Shown: positions 27,001 through 38,567, counted from the first letter of the stretch. The stretch is 64,000 nt of DNA from Nomia melanderi (GCF_051020985.1 NC_135009.1:10424606-10488605); one strand, 5' to 3'. Numbers and translations: made by a program. The notes: a model not told the origin generated them from the letters alone.

Positions 27001-28353
27001 ATGTTCAAGACATTCTAGAGTTAGGGTATCGAATCCTCTTCAAAGCGGTTCGAATTCACATATGCATAGATATTCGAAACGATTTGAAGTCTGCACAATC
27101 CATCACTAATGTCTTCTTGAAACCGATAGTCCTCTCATGTTGGCATATGCCTAAGAGGGAAGAGGAGAAAGGTATGCGCCGATAAGCTGTTTGCGCTCGC
27201 GATCTCGATAAAGACCGTCGGCTCTAATCAATAGCAGACTCGCGGCGATCTCTGGAATAACCGACTCGCACGACGAGCCGCATCCTCCTCTCTCATCTCC
27301 GCGTGCGCGCGCGCCATTTTCCATATTCCGGTGGCGCTTGATCGAAGATGAGCGCGACGAAGGCGATAGACGCGAAAAAGCATCGGGGAAAGAGAACGGA
27401 AATTGCCGCGTCGTCGAGCTCGAGCTTCGTCGAGGGCGAGCTTAATTGCGGTGTTGTCGTGTAGTTCTACGGCCTCTTCTTCATTAATTCAATTGTCCGT
27501 TATCAGCCGGAATGCCGCCGGTTACGGCGTTTGTCCGGTTGCCGGGCTCGAAATGCAAACTGGAATCAGCGCCGGTCTACTAATACCCGCGGCCCCGAGC
27601 CCGATGAGCCGTACATTGTTGCAAAACGAATGAACGCGGCACGATAATAGAACGGTTTAAGCCGCGTCGCCTGGCGTTCTTCAATTCGTGTCTCCGGAGG
27701 TGTCGCGCGCATCTAGCCTCGTTATTTCTTTCCTCGTATCTTTGTAGAGCTTCCTGCGAGATAGTTAGGGTATCTAGTTCCCGGCGTGCTTACAGGTCTT
27801 CTCCGATTCTTCCGTCGCGTTCTATGGAGATTGCTGTGCGGAGAAAAAGAGAGCTGGAGGGAAGAGGAGAGAGGCAGGCTAGCGGAACTCCACCTACGAA
27901 CAGCGGTTGAAATGGAGGCAGCGAGAGTGTTGTTGAAAAGCATCGTTTGCGATTTCTCTATGATACAGGTGGCGGAACGAGGGCCGAGGGGAAAAGAGAA
28001 ACTCACCTGTAGGCGAGGGACATGCACTGGAACAGCTTGTTCAAGGACGTCTCGATGCTGAGCTGCTGAGGACTCTTCTTGCTAGAGAAACTGCTGGCGA
28101 ATTTCTCGTGCAGGAAGCCGAGGGGTGCGATGATCGCCATCTTGGCCGCTTCCTCGTCAGGCACGGGGACCGCCAGCTCGTCCTCGTCGTCCTGGGCCTC
28201 CGCCTCGAAATCGGAGACCATGAAGTGTCCAGAGTGTATCGTCTCCCTCGAGTCCTTGCCGCCGGTCTCCTTCTTCCCGGCCCCACAACGATGAAAACTC
28301 TGGCTCGGCGTCGCCATCGTCAACGGTTTTCTGTACATCAGTTCGGCCTGCAT
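9083..28353 (-). CDS. Mondo: Mondo / MLX-interacting protein (MondoA/ChREBP orthologue), bHLH-ZIP transcription factor
   Basis: Fifteen minus-strand coding exons join in phase to 1047 aa: 28353-28007, 18793-18687, 13990-13917, 13536-13411, 13056-12843, 12601-12506, 12433-12169, 12093-11550, 11442-11263, 11045-10901, 10733-10528, 10213-9750, 9672-9549, 9420-9291, 9204-9083. Mondo partners with MLX and activates glycolytic and lipogenic genes in response to glucose-6-phosphate. Visible parts: Mondo conserved regions IHSGHFMVS (39-47), SLNKLFQCMSLAYR (103-116), the basic IRLRWKDKIRMNN block (exon 2), VVLEGKYWKRKL (exon 4), DTLFSTISSNQ (exon 5), and SLADFIQPSL with PNLDDFMDTLEP (exon 6). Exon 8 is glutamine-rich. 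The bHLH starts near residue 844, with the His/Glu/Arg E-box-contacting triad at 850, 852 and 856, then a leucine zipper. Residues 923-1047 form the C-terminal dimerisation/cytoplasmic-retention (WMC/DCD) domain. The start is the first of three in-frame ATGs (28353, 28338, 28317); which is used is uncertain. Confidence 0.94.
10901..11045 (-). other. Mondo: Mondo exon 10 with tandem CAG acceptors
   Basis: On the minus strand the intron ends TTTCAG followed by TATCAG and then ATG. Both CAGs preserve the frame, so the exon can begin at 11045 or 11039, including or skipping two residues (Tyr-Gln). The upstream acceptor has the better pyrimidine tract and is used in my model. Confidence 0.5.
15094..15288. 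mobile_element. TTAA-bounded short inverted-repeat element, copy 1 (piggyBac-type MITE candidate)
   Basis: A 195-bp segment bounded by TTAA at both ends. The left end reads TTAACACGTTGAATGCC and the right end GGCATTCGACGCGTTAA, which are inverted repeats with two differences. The interior aligns along its length with a second copy at 19835-20081. TTAA boundaries are the hallmark of piggyBac-family insertions, and the absence of an open frame makes this a non-autonomous element. Family assignment is inference from the termini alone. Confidence 0.68.
18331..18637. mobile_element. Mariner-like inverted-repeat element (non-autonomous)
   Basis: Left terminus TTGTCCAAAAAGTCTTGTCG (18334-18353) and right terminus CGAGAAGACTTTTTGTCCAA (18614-18633) are inverted repeats sharing about 17 of 21 positions, about 260 bp apart. 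The TIR text resembles ends seen on Tc1/mariner elements of insects. No transposase frame remains. The right end lies about 50 bp from the 5' splice site of Mondo exon 2 (18686). An internal GAGTCA...TGACTC mini-hairpin occurs near 18476-18491. Confidence 0.55.
19835..20081. mobile_element. TTAA-bounded short inverted-repeat element, copy 2
   Basis: A 247-bp relative of the element at 15094-15288. The left end reads TTAACACGTT and the right end GGCATTCAACGTGTTAA; the latter is the exact reverse complement of the left end of copy 1. Internal text such as GATGATTATTT, TTTCTATATTATAA, CATGAACGTGCA and AATGATTTAATAT is shared with copy 1. It carries a block absent from copy 1 that includes a 20-bp perfect palindrome at 19858-19877. 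Confidence 0.68.
19858..19877. repeat. 20-bp perfect palindrome
   Basis: GGGGGTCACCGGTGACCCCC is self-complementary over all 20 bases and lies just inside the left end of the TTAA-bounded element. It could extrude as a cruciform or be a sub-terminal transposase-binding repeat. Confidence 0.8.
26001..26043. repeat. CT-rich microsatellite
   Basis: Interrupted CT dinucleotide run in Mondo intron 1. On the minus (transcribed) strand it reads as GA repeats. Confidence 0.8.
26868..27056. repeat. Long imperfect inverted repeat (about 72-bp arms, 46-nt loop)
   Basis: The left arm 26868-26938 and the reverse complement of the right arm 26985-27056 align over about 72 bases with two single-base gaps and roughly 80% identity, sharing blocks such as CGCTTTGAA, CGATAC, ACTCTAGA, CTTGAA and AGCTGA. 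The loop is 26939-26984. RNA from either strand would fold into a long hairpin; Mondo is transcribed through it. Possible explanations are a fold-back transposon relic, an endo-siRNA hairpin or a young miRNA-like locus. Confidence 0.65.
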
Positions 28354-31300
28354 CCCTCTACGGCGGCACTCTGCGGAGCACAGTCACTTCGGAACGTATT
28401 CGCATATAGACCCCGTGGTCCTGCTTGTCGTTTCGGACCAGAGATCGATTCTTTTAGACGTTTTATCCCCCTTTACCCGATTCTTTCTCGATCGTCCTTG
28501 GAAGCTACCTCCGTTTCGAAACGGTACCGACAACTTCTACGTTCTCGAATTTTGTAATCTATTCAGATAGGCTTGACTAGTGTTCTATAATATTTTTTGC
28601 TCAAGATGCAGCGACGATTCTAACAACTGTCCTCCCCATTCGAGCTGCTCCAAGCTTGCAACGTTCGGAATAGTTGAAACGGGGTGGACAACCATCAGGG
28701 CCGCCGCTGTATTTTAATAAACATACTACAATAGGAGGCTAGTACAAGCGCATAGCGCGTACAACAGGCTACCAGTTGTATTACAGCATAGTAGCAAAGC
28801 CACAGGTGTACGTTACAATGAAACACACGACAAGATGGTCTCGTGGTACGTTTGCATCGTGTGTAGTATCGTGATAGGTTCAATATAGTGATGCATAGTA
28901 GCGCGGGAGGTATGGCAGAGAAATCGCGCTGCCGTTCCACAACAAGCAGACAAACGATCGGAGCCGTTAATGGCTTATTGACTTCTCTTTGTTTTCCACG
29001 CCAACGCTCCGACAAGGAGCGCGAGCGAACGCAACGAGATAGAAACGCGATGTGTATTACGCGCGCCGGCTTTCCCTGGGTTTCAACGATCCAGAAAGGG
29101 AGCTTGAAATTTACGCGCAGGCCGGGCCAGGCTTGTAAACGCGGAACGAGGTCGCTTACGCGGAATTCAGCGGGTATTGGTCGACCCCGTTTTGCGAAAT
29201 CGCTAGGCTGCAAAGTCTACGCTCGTTCACGATAGAACCGAGTCCTTTCCGCCAGACACAACAAACCATCTTTTATCGTTGCAACCGATAACGTACGAAT
29301 ACTCCGCTCGGGTACACTCCTATCGCGCCGCTCGTTGATCCGAACTTTGTTTCCGTTCGTTTGTTCCTCTCGCGACGATCGCGTGGAATCGTTCACCTCG
29401 TTCGCTCGGTTTCGAAATTTATTCCCGTGACTCTTCTGGTTTTCCTCGTTATTCGTAACTCCCTTTTCGAATAGAAATCCCAATAAGACACGCTGGAAAT
29501 ACCGACACAATGGGACTAACAACATATAAACAAGCTGATTGGCCGGTTCAACGACCACGGATCGTTAAAATCGCCGCGGCCCGGTTTTCCATGAAAGTAT
29601 GTACAGTTGACGCGCCAGAATTCTGAATGGTCAGTGACTTCGCGACGCAAAACCATGGCTCGCCTAAAATTAAACGCGACGCGCATTTCGCGATCGGCTC
29701 CGCGTACAGCGTTCCCGGGAAACGGATGATAATGGACGCCAGAACGAACGGGTCCGAACGACTTGCCATATAAACGCGAGTCGTCTTTGAATTTCTCGAA
29801 TCCCACGCGCCGGTCTTCGGGGACAAGCCTCGATGAATATTAGAAAGTTCTTAAGGCTGGATTCCAATGTCGGAATTGATTAACACGATAGTATGGACAC
29901 GTGTCGATAAGGAACTGCGAGAAATGTATCTCGCGACGCAGCTTAAAACAGCCGGCAGATTTCTGAAAGCAATGACCGTGCCCGCGATGGTTTCTTCTAA
30001 ACGTCTGCACGTGTTTCATATGTAACGGGAATAATTTCGTATAATCAGGGTTTTACGAAATTTTAATTAGCTCCCGTTCGTATTCAGATTGAACGCGCGA
30101 CACGTGTCTCCTTCAACATTGGATACGAATAAAAATAGGCAGACCGCGTACATTAATGTGCACACACTTGCGTATTCGAGAAGTGTCGCACAATTACAAT
30201 ATTTAGAATATGTGCGAGTGCATATGGCAGCGAGCGCGGGGTTAAAGTAACAAAGCGCGGTTTCCCAATGTATTCCCCGATCGCGAGCAACTGGCACGCA
30301 CGCACGCACGCACGCACATACGCTATAGGAACGATCAAAGATAAAATTCGAATGATTTACTCGTCCGGAGACGTAAGGGAAATGAAACTCTCCGCGTATT
30401 TTAGGTGCCGCGTAACCGGCGCCGTATCGACCGCTTGCTTTTTGCGAAATTATCGGTATCGTATAAATCGAACCCGCTCAAGGACCTTCGAAAGGCTCGC
30501 GCGCGGAAGGTTCGAAGCTTGTTCGGGCAGTTTTAATATGCAGCACATGTTGCACGCTTCTAATAAGAGCGCGTGCTGTAAACCTTCACCGGGACGCATG
30601 TTACGAAAACGTGTAACGGAAACCGAAGTCCACTCTAATGGGCATCGAACAGTCGATATCGTAAATTACGGGCTAATCTGTTACAACCGGTTCGGAGGGT
30701 ATACGATTTTCACCGTGTTACTGAACAGCTGACGATATTTCTCGCGTTCCTCGAATCCAACGGAATTTATCTGCACGGAATGCAAATGGACCAATTTTAA
30801 TATTACAATACTTTACACAATCTCGCAGTTAAGGCTATCTACCGCAAGCCGAGTGATTTGAAAAAAATTTCTTCAATGTTTCTTTTAATATGTAGCTTCA
30901 TCGTCACTGCTAAGGTTGTTTTGTATTGTACTATGGTAGGTCATAGAAACTTTGAAACGTCCTACCGGACGAACGTGAGCGCAAAAGAATTTCTCGAAAT
31001 TAATTGTGCACGCGCATCGTTTTACAGTTTGTTCATTTTTTTTTCAACGTTGCACGTGTACCCTTATCCAAGCAGATTTTTCCTGCAACAATTCCATTCA
31101 ATGAATGCTTTTAATATTCCATGACATTGTTATCTTAAAAGTGTAATGCCCTTTCGCCCCGGTGTCACATGGTATCGGCGAGGTTAACCGCCTTATCCAT
31201 TTGTTCGTCAAGGTTTTTTCCTTTCCTCTTGATTTGAACGAAATTTCTGATATACATTCACGGGAAACCGTTACGATTTTTTTCTTCCGGTGGACACGCA

Positions 31301-33762
31301 TACCGCTAGCGTTAGGCTCCACCGATAAGTTTCTCTCTATCGATAAATTAGGACGGGCAAGAGACTGCGATCGCGCGAGAAAAATAACGCGCCGTGCTCT
31401 GACGTAATAGTAAAATAACACGCGCATACGATCCGTAACAGCATCGCTACCCATAATCTTCTTTTCTTCATAATGTTACTTGCATTTCTATGGAACGTGC
31501 GTAACCCTGTACAAAAGAGAGACATTAGTTCTTCTTGTCGTAATCTTAGTTTTGATCTCTAAGGAACGAGTATTTGAAACGGGCTCAGGGAACTTCTCTT
31601 TTTTCCCCCCTAATAAGACACCAAGAACCCTTTCAGATGGGCGCACCTCGGTCTCTTATGCAATCGTCGAGTGTATTTAGGAGTTCGTCATGGCACAAAC
31701 AAAAACATTCTGCTTCGCCCACACGTGCGCGTGTCCGCGAGGAACGTGTTTTTTAGCGGGGGAAAACATGGCCGCCTTGATTACATCGTGATAACATCAC
31801 ATATTTAAACAGCCTGACGGAATAATGAAATTAGAAAAGTTTCCATGAAACACGATAACGAAACAACTAGTCATCGCTCAAGATACACAAAATCTTTTCT
31901 TCGACTCTGAGTACGTGATACGAAATAAAACAGAAAACGGTAACAGGCGCTCGGTCGCGCCGAGGCAACTGGCGTTTTCAATGCTGTTGATCTCGTGAAA
32001 ATATGCGCAAAACGACAGAACGTTTCGGAGCGACACAATGGATTTGGCAATGATACACGCATGGCACCTGTCACGACGGTGCACGGTCTAAACTCGACCA
32101 AGCAGCTTCCGTACTAAGGTTACGTTTCGCCTTTCTCTTCTCTTTGTTATTTACCCATTTTTCGCTTCGAGTACTATTTACATATCGAGTCTAATGTCTA
32201 GCCGGAACCTATTGTAACGTCTTTATTCCATGCCAGAAACTCGAGAAATCTAATCGCATTGTGCAGTACGTTGGTTTTCGTAAAGTAAACGGATTCACTG
32301 GTCCATTTACAAAACAAAAGGGTGTGAGAATAAAAGAATTCGCGGACGATCGAGAAAGTGATCGAAATATTCGCTCGATTATTTTATTTCCCGGATTACG
32401 TTCACGTACGCGCATCACGGCACTTCTCTCTAAACTCACAACTCTCCTCCTCGAGTTTTCTCTCTATCTGGCACTCACCTCTCTTTCTCACTGCGTGTCA
32501 CCACTCGTTGTCGATACGTGCACAACGTTGCAACTTCGACAGCAATTTTAACGATTCCTTTGGACTTATTTATTCCCTGAATCTTAACCAATATCGTTAC
32601 ACTCACACTCGCCGTCAGGCTGGGCCGCGCGGCGCCGCGCCCGGACGAGGCCCGTACGCGTTATTAGACAGCATACGCTCACTCATACTGGCAGCGACGC
32701 CATTTGCACGAATCCGCGTCTACGACGGACGACGGCTGATTCTGTGGCGCACAGCTGACAGGGGCGCGCTTACTAACAGCCAATTACAAACCGCCGTCGA
32801 ACGTGGCGCCGTCTGCTAGAGGATCCATAAATACGATTAGTTTCGACACAGACTTAAGATGCGTGCAGACGTTCCAGCATATGGGAAATTTTGTCTAGGG
32901 CTTCGGGGGAGGCTTCTCTCTGAGGACCATCGTACCATTTCGGTGTCACGCTCGATGTTACCGATAAAACAAGATTTTAGACTTGTTAGTAGGAATCGAA
33001 TTAGTTATATACTTCATTTCTGTTGCGATCGTTTTATATAACTTGGCAACGATAAATGCATGCAGCGGTGATATTTAAACGATGGTAATAGCATTTACCG
33101 AATATAATATCCCTTACCTATTTGTATATATATATCGTCCGTAAACCTCCTACACTCGTCCCTGCGTTTAAGGCACGAATCTACCAGCAACCTTACTGAT
33201 GAGTCCACTGATAGATCCCGGACGAAACGCTCTCTCTCTTTCTTTCTTATGCTTCTCTATATCTTCATCCTCCATAACATTATAAGCCGTATCACATCAT
33301 TGTCGGTCCTTTTCCGGGGACTCAATCATGTGGTACGTGATCGAATGTTTTTAAATAATTAATTCACGTATTTATATGTTGTGAAGTACTGCATGTAATC
33401 TTTTTCATGGTATGTAGTGTCATCAGGCGGTGCCTCCTAAATCGTTAATATTTAGCGAGTGTAAAGCGAGGTTAACGGATAGCACTTCGTTAGGTGAAGA
33501 GAGGTTGAAAGCGATAACAAAACTACTTAATCTCCCCCGTCCGCACACTGCCGGCGCAGCACGCGTGTCAAGTTGGTTAAGTTAGTTGCGCGTCAAATCA
33601 TTTGTAAACTGATGTTTGTCGTTTCAATGTCTTACGCGGGATGTATTCGCGGAACGTCCGTAGAGTAGTAAAGTGAATACTACTTTCTTAGTAACATTTT
33701 ATATTTTAATGAAAATTGAAAGATAATAATACTTGAATACTTAAAGTTAAGTAAAAGCAATA
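28354..33762. other. Intergenic region between Mondo and DHRS7B (divergent)
   Basis: About 5.4 kb upstream of both Mondo (minus) and DHRS7B (plus). It should contain both promoters and any 5' noncoding Mondo exons. Just upstream of the first Mondo ATG the minus strand has an acceptor-like GTGCTCCGCAG (28367-28377), suggesting an intron in the 5' UTR. A CpG-dense patch at about 32610-32660 is a candidate promoter island. A GCAC tetranucleotide run lies at 30294-30318 and a CCGTTTCGAAACGG palindrome at 28511-28524. No coding region supported. Confidence 0.45.
30294..30318. repeat. GCAC tetranucleotide microsatellite
   Basis: About six uninterrupted GCAC units. No functional implication seen. 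Confidence 0.8.
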
Positions 33763-35077
33763 ATGGACATGAAACAAGAATTCTTAAAAGGTTGGCGTAT
33801 TATATGGTGGTTATTTAAATTATTTGGTTTTCCAATAACAATTCCATGGCTGATGTATCATTTTTACGATCTCATTCAATTTAAACGGAGATCGGCTGCG
33901 CTCCGCGGAAAGGTAATTGTTGTATTTTTTGCAGTCTCACTGCAATCAAATTTGATGTTCCAGTTATCAATGAATTCTAGGTTGTAATGATAACGGGGGC
34001 GAGTTCAGGGTTAGGAGAGGCATTGGCCCATGTATTTTATAATTCTGGATGTAAAGTGATTTTAGTTTCCAGAAGGAAGGAGGAATTAGAGAGAGTGAAG
34101 AATTCAATAATAAATACCCATCATGTAGGCAAAAATTCATTGATGAAACTTTACTTGAATTGTTAATTCAACTAGAATGTTTTCATTTTATATCTGAATT
34201 TTTTAGACAATACCGACTCATCCACCTATGGTTTTGCCATTGGATATAACTGATATTAATGCTCTACGAACTGAAGTAGACTTAATAATTGAAATTTATG
34301 GTCAAATTGATATCTTGATCAATAATGCTGGCATTTCTTACAGAGGAGAAGTTGTTAGTACAAGTGTAGATGTAGATATAAAAGTAATGCTCACAAACTA
34401 TTTTGCACAAATTGCATTGACAAAAGGTAAATTGTGATAACAAATGTCTGAAAAAATAGGAAGTTTTTTTTAATACATATGATTTTGCAGCTGTACTTCC
34501 ATTTATGATAAAACAACAATATGGTCATATAGTATGCATAAGCAGTGTACAAGGGAAATGTGCTATTCCACATAGGTTGGTATATTCATTGATATATTAT
34601 CTGTATTATGTAAACAATATTATTTAATAGTGTAAATATCTTTATATTAGATCTGCATATGCTGCATCTAAACATGCTTTACAAGCATGGTGTGATAGTT
34701 GTAGAGCTGAATTGGCTGATAAAAATATAAAAGTTAGTGTTATTAGTCCTGGTTACATTAGAACTGATCTTTCTCTCAATGCATTAACGGGAAATGGACA
34801 AATTTATGGAGGTGAGCAAGAAAGGCTAATGTAGTGTATAACAAACATAATTATTTACACAAAACATTATATTGCAGTAATGGATAAAACTACAGAAGCA
34901 GGGTATTCTCCTGAATATGTTGCACATTGCATTTTAAGAGCAATATTAAATAACGAGAAAGATGTAGTTATAGCTACATTTATTCCAAAGTTTGCAGTAT
35001 ATTTACGAACTTTATGTCCATCGCTTTATTTTTGGATCATGCATAGACGGGCAAGAAAGGCTGTAAAAGAATCATAA
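33763..35077 (+). CDS. DHRS7B: Dehydrogenase/reductase SDR family member 7B (DHRS7B)
   Basis: Six exons join in phase: 33763-33912, 33981-34124, 34207-34426, 34491-34575, 34651-34811 and 34878-35077, giving 319 aa (human about 325). It is a classical short-chain dehydrogenase: the cofactor-binding TGASSGLG is at 55-62, NNAG at 137-140, catalytic Ser near 190, and Tyr203/Lys207 in YAASK, followed by the PG motif in SPGYIRTDL. Residues about 11-37 are a hydrophobic N-terminal anchor (WWLFKLFGFPITIPWLMYHF), as expected for a membrane-bound ER or peroxisomal enzyme. Vertebrate DHRS7B has been linked to peroxisomal ether-lipid synthesis; the substrate here is not shown by sequence. A polyadenylation signal AATAAA is at 35267-35272. 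It converges on TMEM11. Confidence 0.91.
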
Positions 35078-37141
35078 TATTTTATATCACATCACGAAGT
35101 ATTTGTGATCCTTGTTTTGTTAAATTTTATATTATTTGTACAAAGTTGCACCATATACTGTACATAAAACAAGACATGTTATTTACCCATGTTACAAGTA
35201 GGTATAGGATTTATGTAACTTTTTACATACTCTTTGTTTGAAATGGGAAACAATTTTGTTAATTAAAATAAACGAAATTATATTCAAACTATACTTTATT
35301 GTTATGCCACTTGGTAGTGGCATTTGTGTACATTATATACATTTTAATACTATAAACGTTTTAATGGAATATGTATCATCTATTATATGAAATTTTTGTA
35401 ATAAAACACGGAAATCTTGTTTTATAGAATAAATATCCAAAAATAGGAAATTATCAAGTAATAAATTTTGGGTAAGTACAAAATAAATGCTTGAACATGT
35501 ATACTGACCAACAAATTCACTTCAAGTTAAAAATGACACATAAAAATGAATCCACCTAACGCATAGTTAATTAAAAATGTAGCTTTATGCATTGTCAATA
35601 TTTTAATATGTATCCGCTTGTATGTTATATCTATATACTCATTGTTACGTCATGACAAGTATTTGGCTAGAAATTGAGACATAAAATGTTCTATATAATG
35701 TACAGTGATTGGTATGAAGTCTGATGTCATGGCAGAGTTATTAATGTTTTTTTAGGTGTATTTTATGTACCAGTAACATTTCGAGTTTTTATATAGGATT
35801 ACTCTAATTAAAAGTGTATATAATGCAAACACATACTTTTCCACATGACTATAATAAAGAATGTGTTTGTAGTATACATAAAATGATTTATATTTATAAT
35901 ATAGATAGAATTAATTCCAAATTCACATTTTTGAACAAACACTAGACAAAAACAAATAACTTCTTAAATTCTATGTAAAGTGTTTTGTATTACTGACTTT
36001 ACTCCCCTCCATTGTTTTATTACTATTATTTGTTTCTTATTAGCAGCATTAAGTAAATAAACGTTGCAAAATATAAATTTGTTAAATGAACTTTTATATT
36101 TTTGTATGTCTTAAAAAATGTGTATATATTTCTTAACATCTTTAAAGTAGAAGATTTTGTGAGTAAGTGGCAGCATTTGTGCTGTGGATGTTACATGGCT
36201 ATACAATAATCAAGGAAGATGTTGCTTAGTTTTCATATTTTAATTGAAATGTTTAAAACAAATATTTGAAATGCATTATATATGTTTTTAAATATTTTTG
36301 AACAGTATAACATATGTACAACTACATTCAAGGATTTATTACTGCACTAACAAACTACATAAAAGTGTTCATTTAGCTTTTGTTGTACCATGTTTACAGA
36401 TTATGTAATGAGACTATTATATAATTGATAGATATTCTGTATATTATGCCAATTATCATTCCTGCTAAAAAATGTGGTACAAAATAATGCACTCTAAAAA
36501 ATGTTTTATGTGAAAATTTCTTTCTTTAAATGTGGGCTGTATTTACCTTTGGGTGAGAAAATCTAGGCAACATTCTTAGTAGTATTTTGTATGTAGTGTA
36601 TTCTATCTACTTTATTTACATTCTAAAAATATATAATTCTAAATTCAACTTTCCAAGTATATGATTTCAATTTTGTATAACTCTAAGAACACTTATATCA
36701 GTAGTTATTTCAATTAAGTCATTGTGAGGATACGATTGTGTCTTTCTTTGCGTTAAAATTAACTGTGACAGTAGAATTAACAAGATGGAGATCATAGAGT
36801 AACAATATGGAGCTTTAAAAAAATTATATTTTATATGCGAAAGGTCTTAAAACAGATTGCTCTTTCACATACCCTGTTATATATTCCCCTTTCTATTGTA
36901 AAATCAGCATCCACCTATGAGGTAGTGTCAAACATAAAAGAAATATAAACATTGAATGATAACATGTCTTTTGTGTAGCTCAACAATCTCCATTAATATA
37001 TGCAAAAACATATCTGTATTTCTTTTAGTAATGCACAGAGTTCTATGCTAGGCCTTACTACGATCATATACAATACATCGTATGGCCTACTTGACTGCTT
37101 TTTACAAGATAGTTTCATTCTTTCTGCAGACATGAATCATT
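35078..37141. other. 3' intergenic region of convergent DHRS7B and TMEM11
   Basis: About 2 kb of AT-rich sequence between two stop codons. DHRS7B probably ends near 35290. The rest is probably a long TMEM11 3' UTR, with several minus-strand AATAAA candidates (such as TTTATT near 36611 and 36014), or plain spacer. No coding region or RNA gene recognised. Confidence 0.5.
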
Positions 37142-38472
37142 TCATTTAAATGCCTGATAAACCCTCCAAGCACTGATGCTAAGTGCTACCAATGTGATGG
37201 TTGTGTGAAGAATCCTTCTTCTTGTATCGTCTTTTCTTACAAGAAAGGTTGGAGATGATGGCCCCAAAACAGCCAATAATTCCACATGGGGTAATTTACT
37301 TGTGTCAGTTTCAACTTGGTATTGACAACAGGGATCAAACTGCCATGAAACCGTATAAAGTCCACATGATATTACAGATATGAAACCTAGTGGACCACAA
37401 ATATAAGGCCTATCACCCCAAAGTAAGCCTGCAAGAAAGGTTAAAATATATATTTTACATAAACAATAATATCATTGTGCATGGAGCGTAAAATATAATA
37501 TTTATAAACCTGTGGTTATGGCTGCAAGACCAGATAATGCTGCAGTCTTATGAAGGCAGTTACCTACAGCTATCCATCTGGAGGTTTCATCACCTAATTT
37601 TGATGGTTCGATAACAATTAGATTGCACTCAGATTCAAGTGCCCTTTCTAACTCATATTCAAATGTTTCATGAGCATTTTCATTATCATATACCTCCCTA
37701 ATGATGGCGACATGTGAGGAATCATCCCTGTAAGAAATTTATATTTTAGTTCCAACATGTTTCCGTATGTGACTTATAGATATTTTTATATATAAACACT
37801 GTTCATTGATTGCTTATATTTTTAAATTAGTAACATTTTTATTTAAACGACATAAATATTATTATGTAATTATATTTCCTATTTTGTAATTACAAAATAT
37901 TTCTATATGTATTTTTAATAATATGAACCAACCTTTCTGAATCTTATCACAAATTAATTCTTTTATGTGTTATGTAAGATGTTGATTGAAACTAATCAGC
38001 GTCAGAATTGTTTGAATACAAATACGTTTCTGAGAAAAGGACTAATACTGTCCGTGATGTTTTAGCGCTTAAGTAGCGTTTCATTGAATTTTAGTGGAAT
38101 TCGATATGTAATAAATGTATTTTAACGATCGAAGATTTACAAAGTAAATGACAGGAGTTTGGCAAATTTGAAGCAAATATTAAATATAAAAGAAAAACAC
38201 TCTTTGTTCCCAATAAGAAATTGTTTTCAGTTTCAAACTGAGATGAAAATTTACTGGTTAGTAAAATATTCATAAACATGTATCAGAGACTGTAAAAGAT
38301 TAATCTCTCAAATATGAAGCAATAAGTATGAGGTTATTTTATTTTCAAGTGAATATTGTACTATCATTATGAATTACGTTGTGTATATTGAAGGTAGTTA
38401 GAGACATTAGATCAGGCAAAGAAAGCCGAAAATAATTTCGCCTACGAACCTGTCACCAGCTTCATCTACCAT
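37142..38472 (-). CDS. TMEM11: Transmembrane protein 11 (TMEM11 / PMI), mitochondrial morphology factor
   Basis: Three minus-strand exons join in phase: 38472-38450 (only 23 bases of coding), 37727-37510 and 37428-37142, giving 175 aa (human 192). Exon 2 encodes the conserved EVYDNENAHETFEYELERAL, then IVIEPSKLGDETSRWIAVGN and LHKTAALSGLAA. Exon 3 continues with a second hydrophobic segment (FISVISCGLYTVSW), the QFDPCCQYQVE signature and a basic VRKDD/RRRI tail. The two central hydrophobic segments are the membrane spans. In Drosophila the orthologue PMI is needed for normal mitochondrial shape and cristae; in mammals TMEM11 associates with MICOS and BNIP3. The exon 3 reading frame ends at TGA (37144-37142). 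The weak-looking exon 2 donor GTTTAT is supported by phase and by continuous homology. Confidence 0.93.
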
Positions 38473-38553
38473 CTTTACAGTCAATCTTCCAAATACTGGA
38501 ACGCTGGTCTGGATGAACCGGAAGAGAAATCCCGAACATCGAACCGGATGCGA

Positions 38554-38567
38554 AAATCAGCTGATTT
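38554..38567. promoter_or_regulatory. Palindrome AAATCAGCTGATTT upstream of TMEM11
   Basis: A perfect 14-bp palindrome with a CAGCTG core, about 82 bases upstream of the TMEM11 start codon, matching the core found at 4786-4795. A promoter role is inferred from position and recurrence. Confidence 0.4.

Larger units (their letters stand above)
18794..28006 (-). other. Mondo intron 1 (about 9.2 kb)
   Basis: Separates the first coding exon (donor GTGAGT at 28006) from exon 2. GC/CpG-rich with no supported gene on either strand; the open frames in it are chance frames of CpG-rich DNA. It holds a TTAA-bounded element (19835-20081), a CT-rich microsatellite (26001-26043) and a long imperfect inverted repeat (26868-27056). 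An intron of this size at the 5' end is a usual place for enhancers. Confidence 0.7.
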
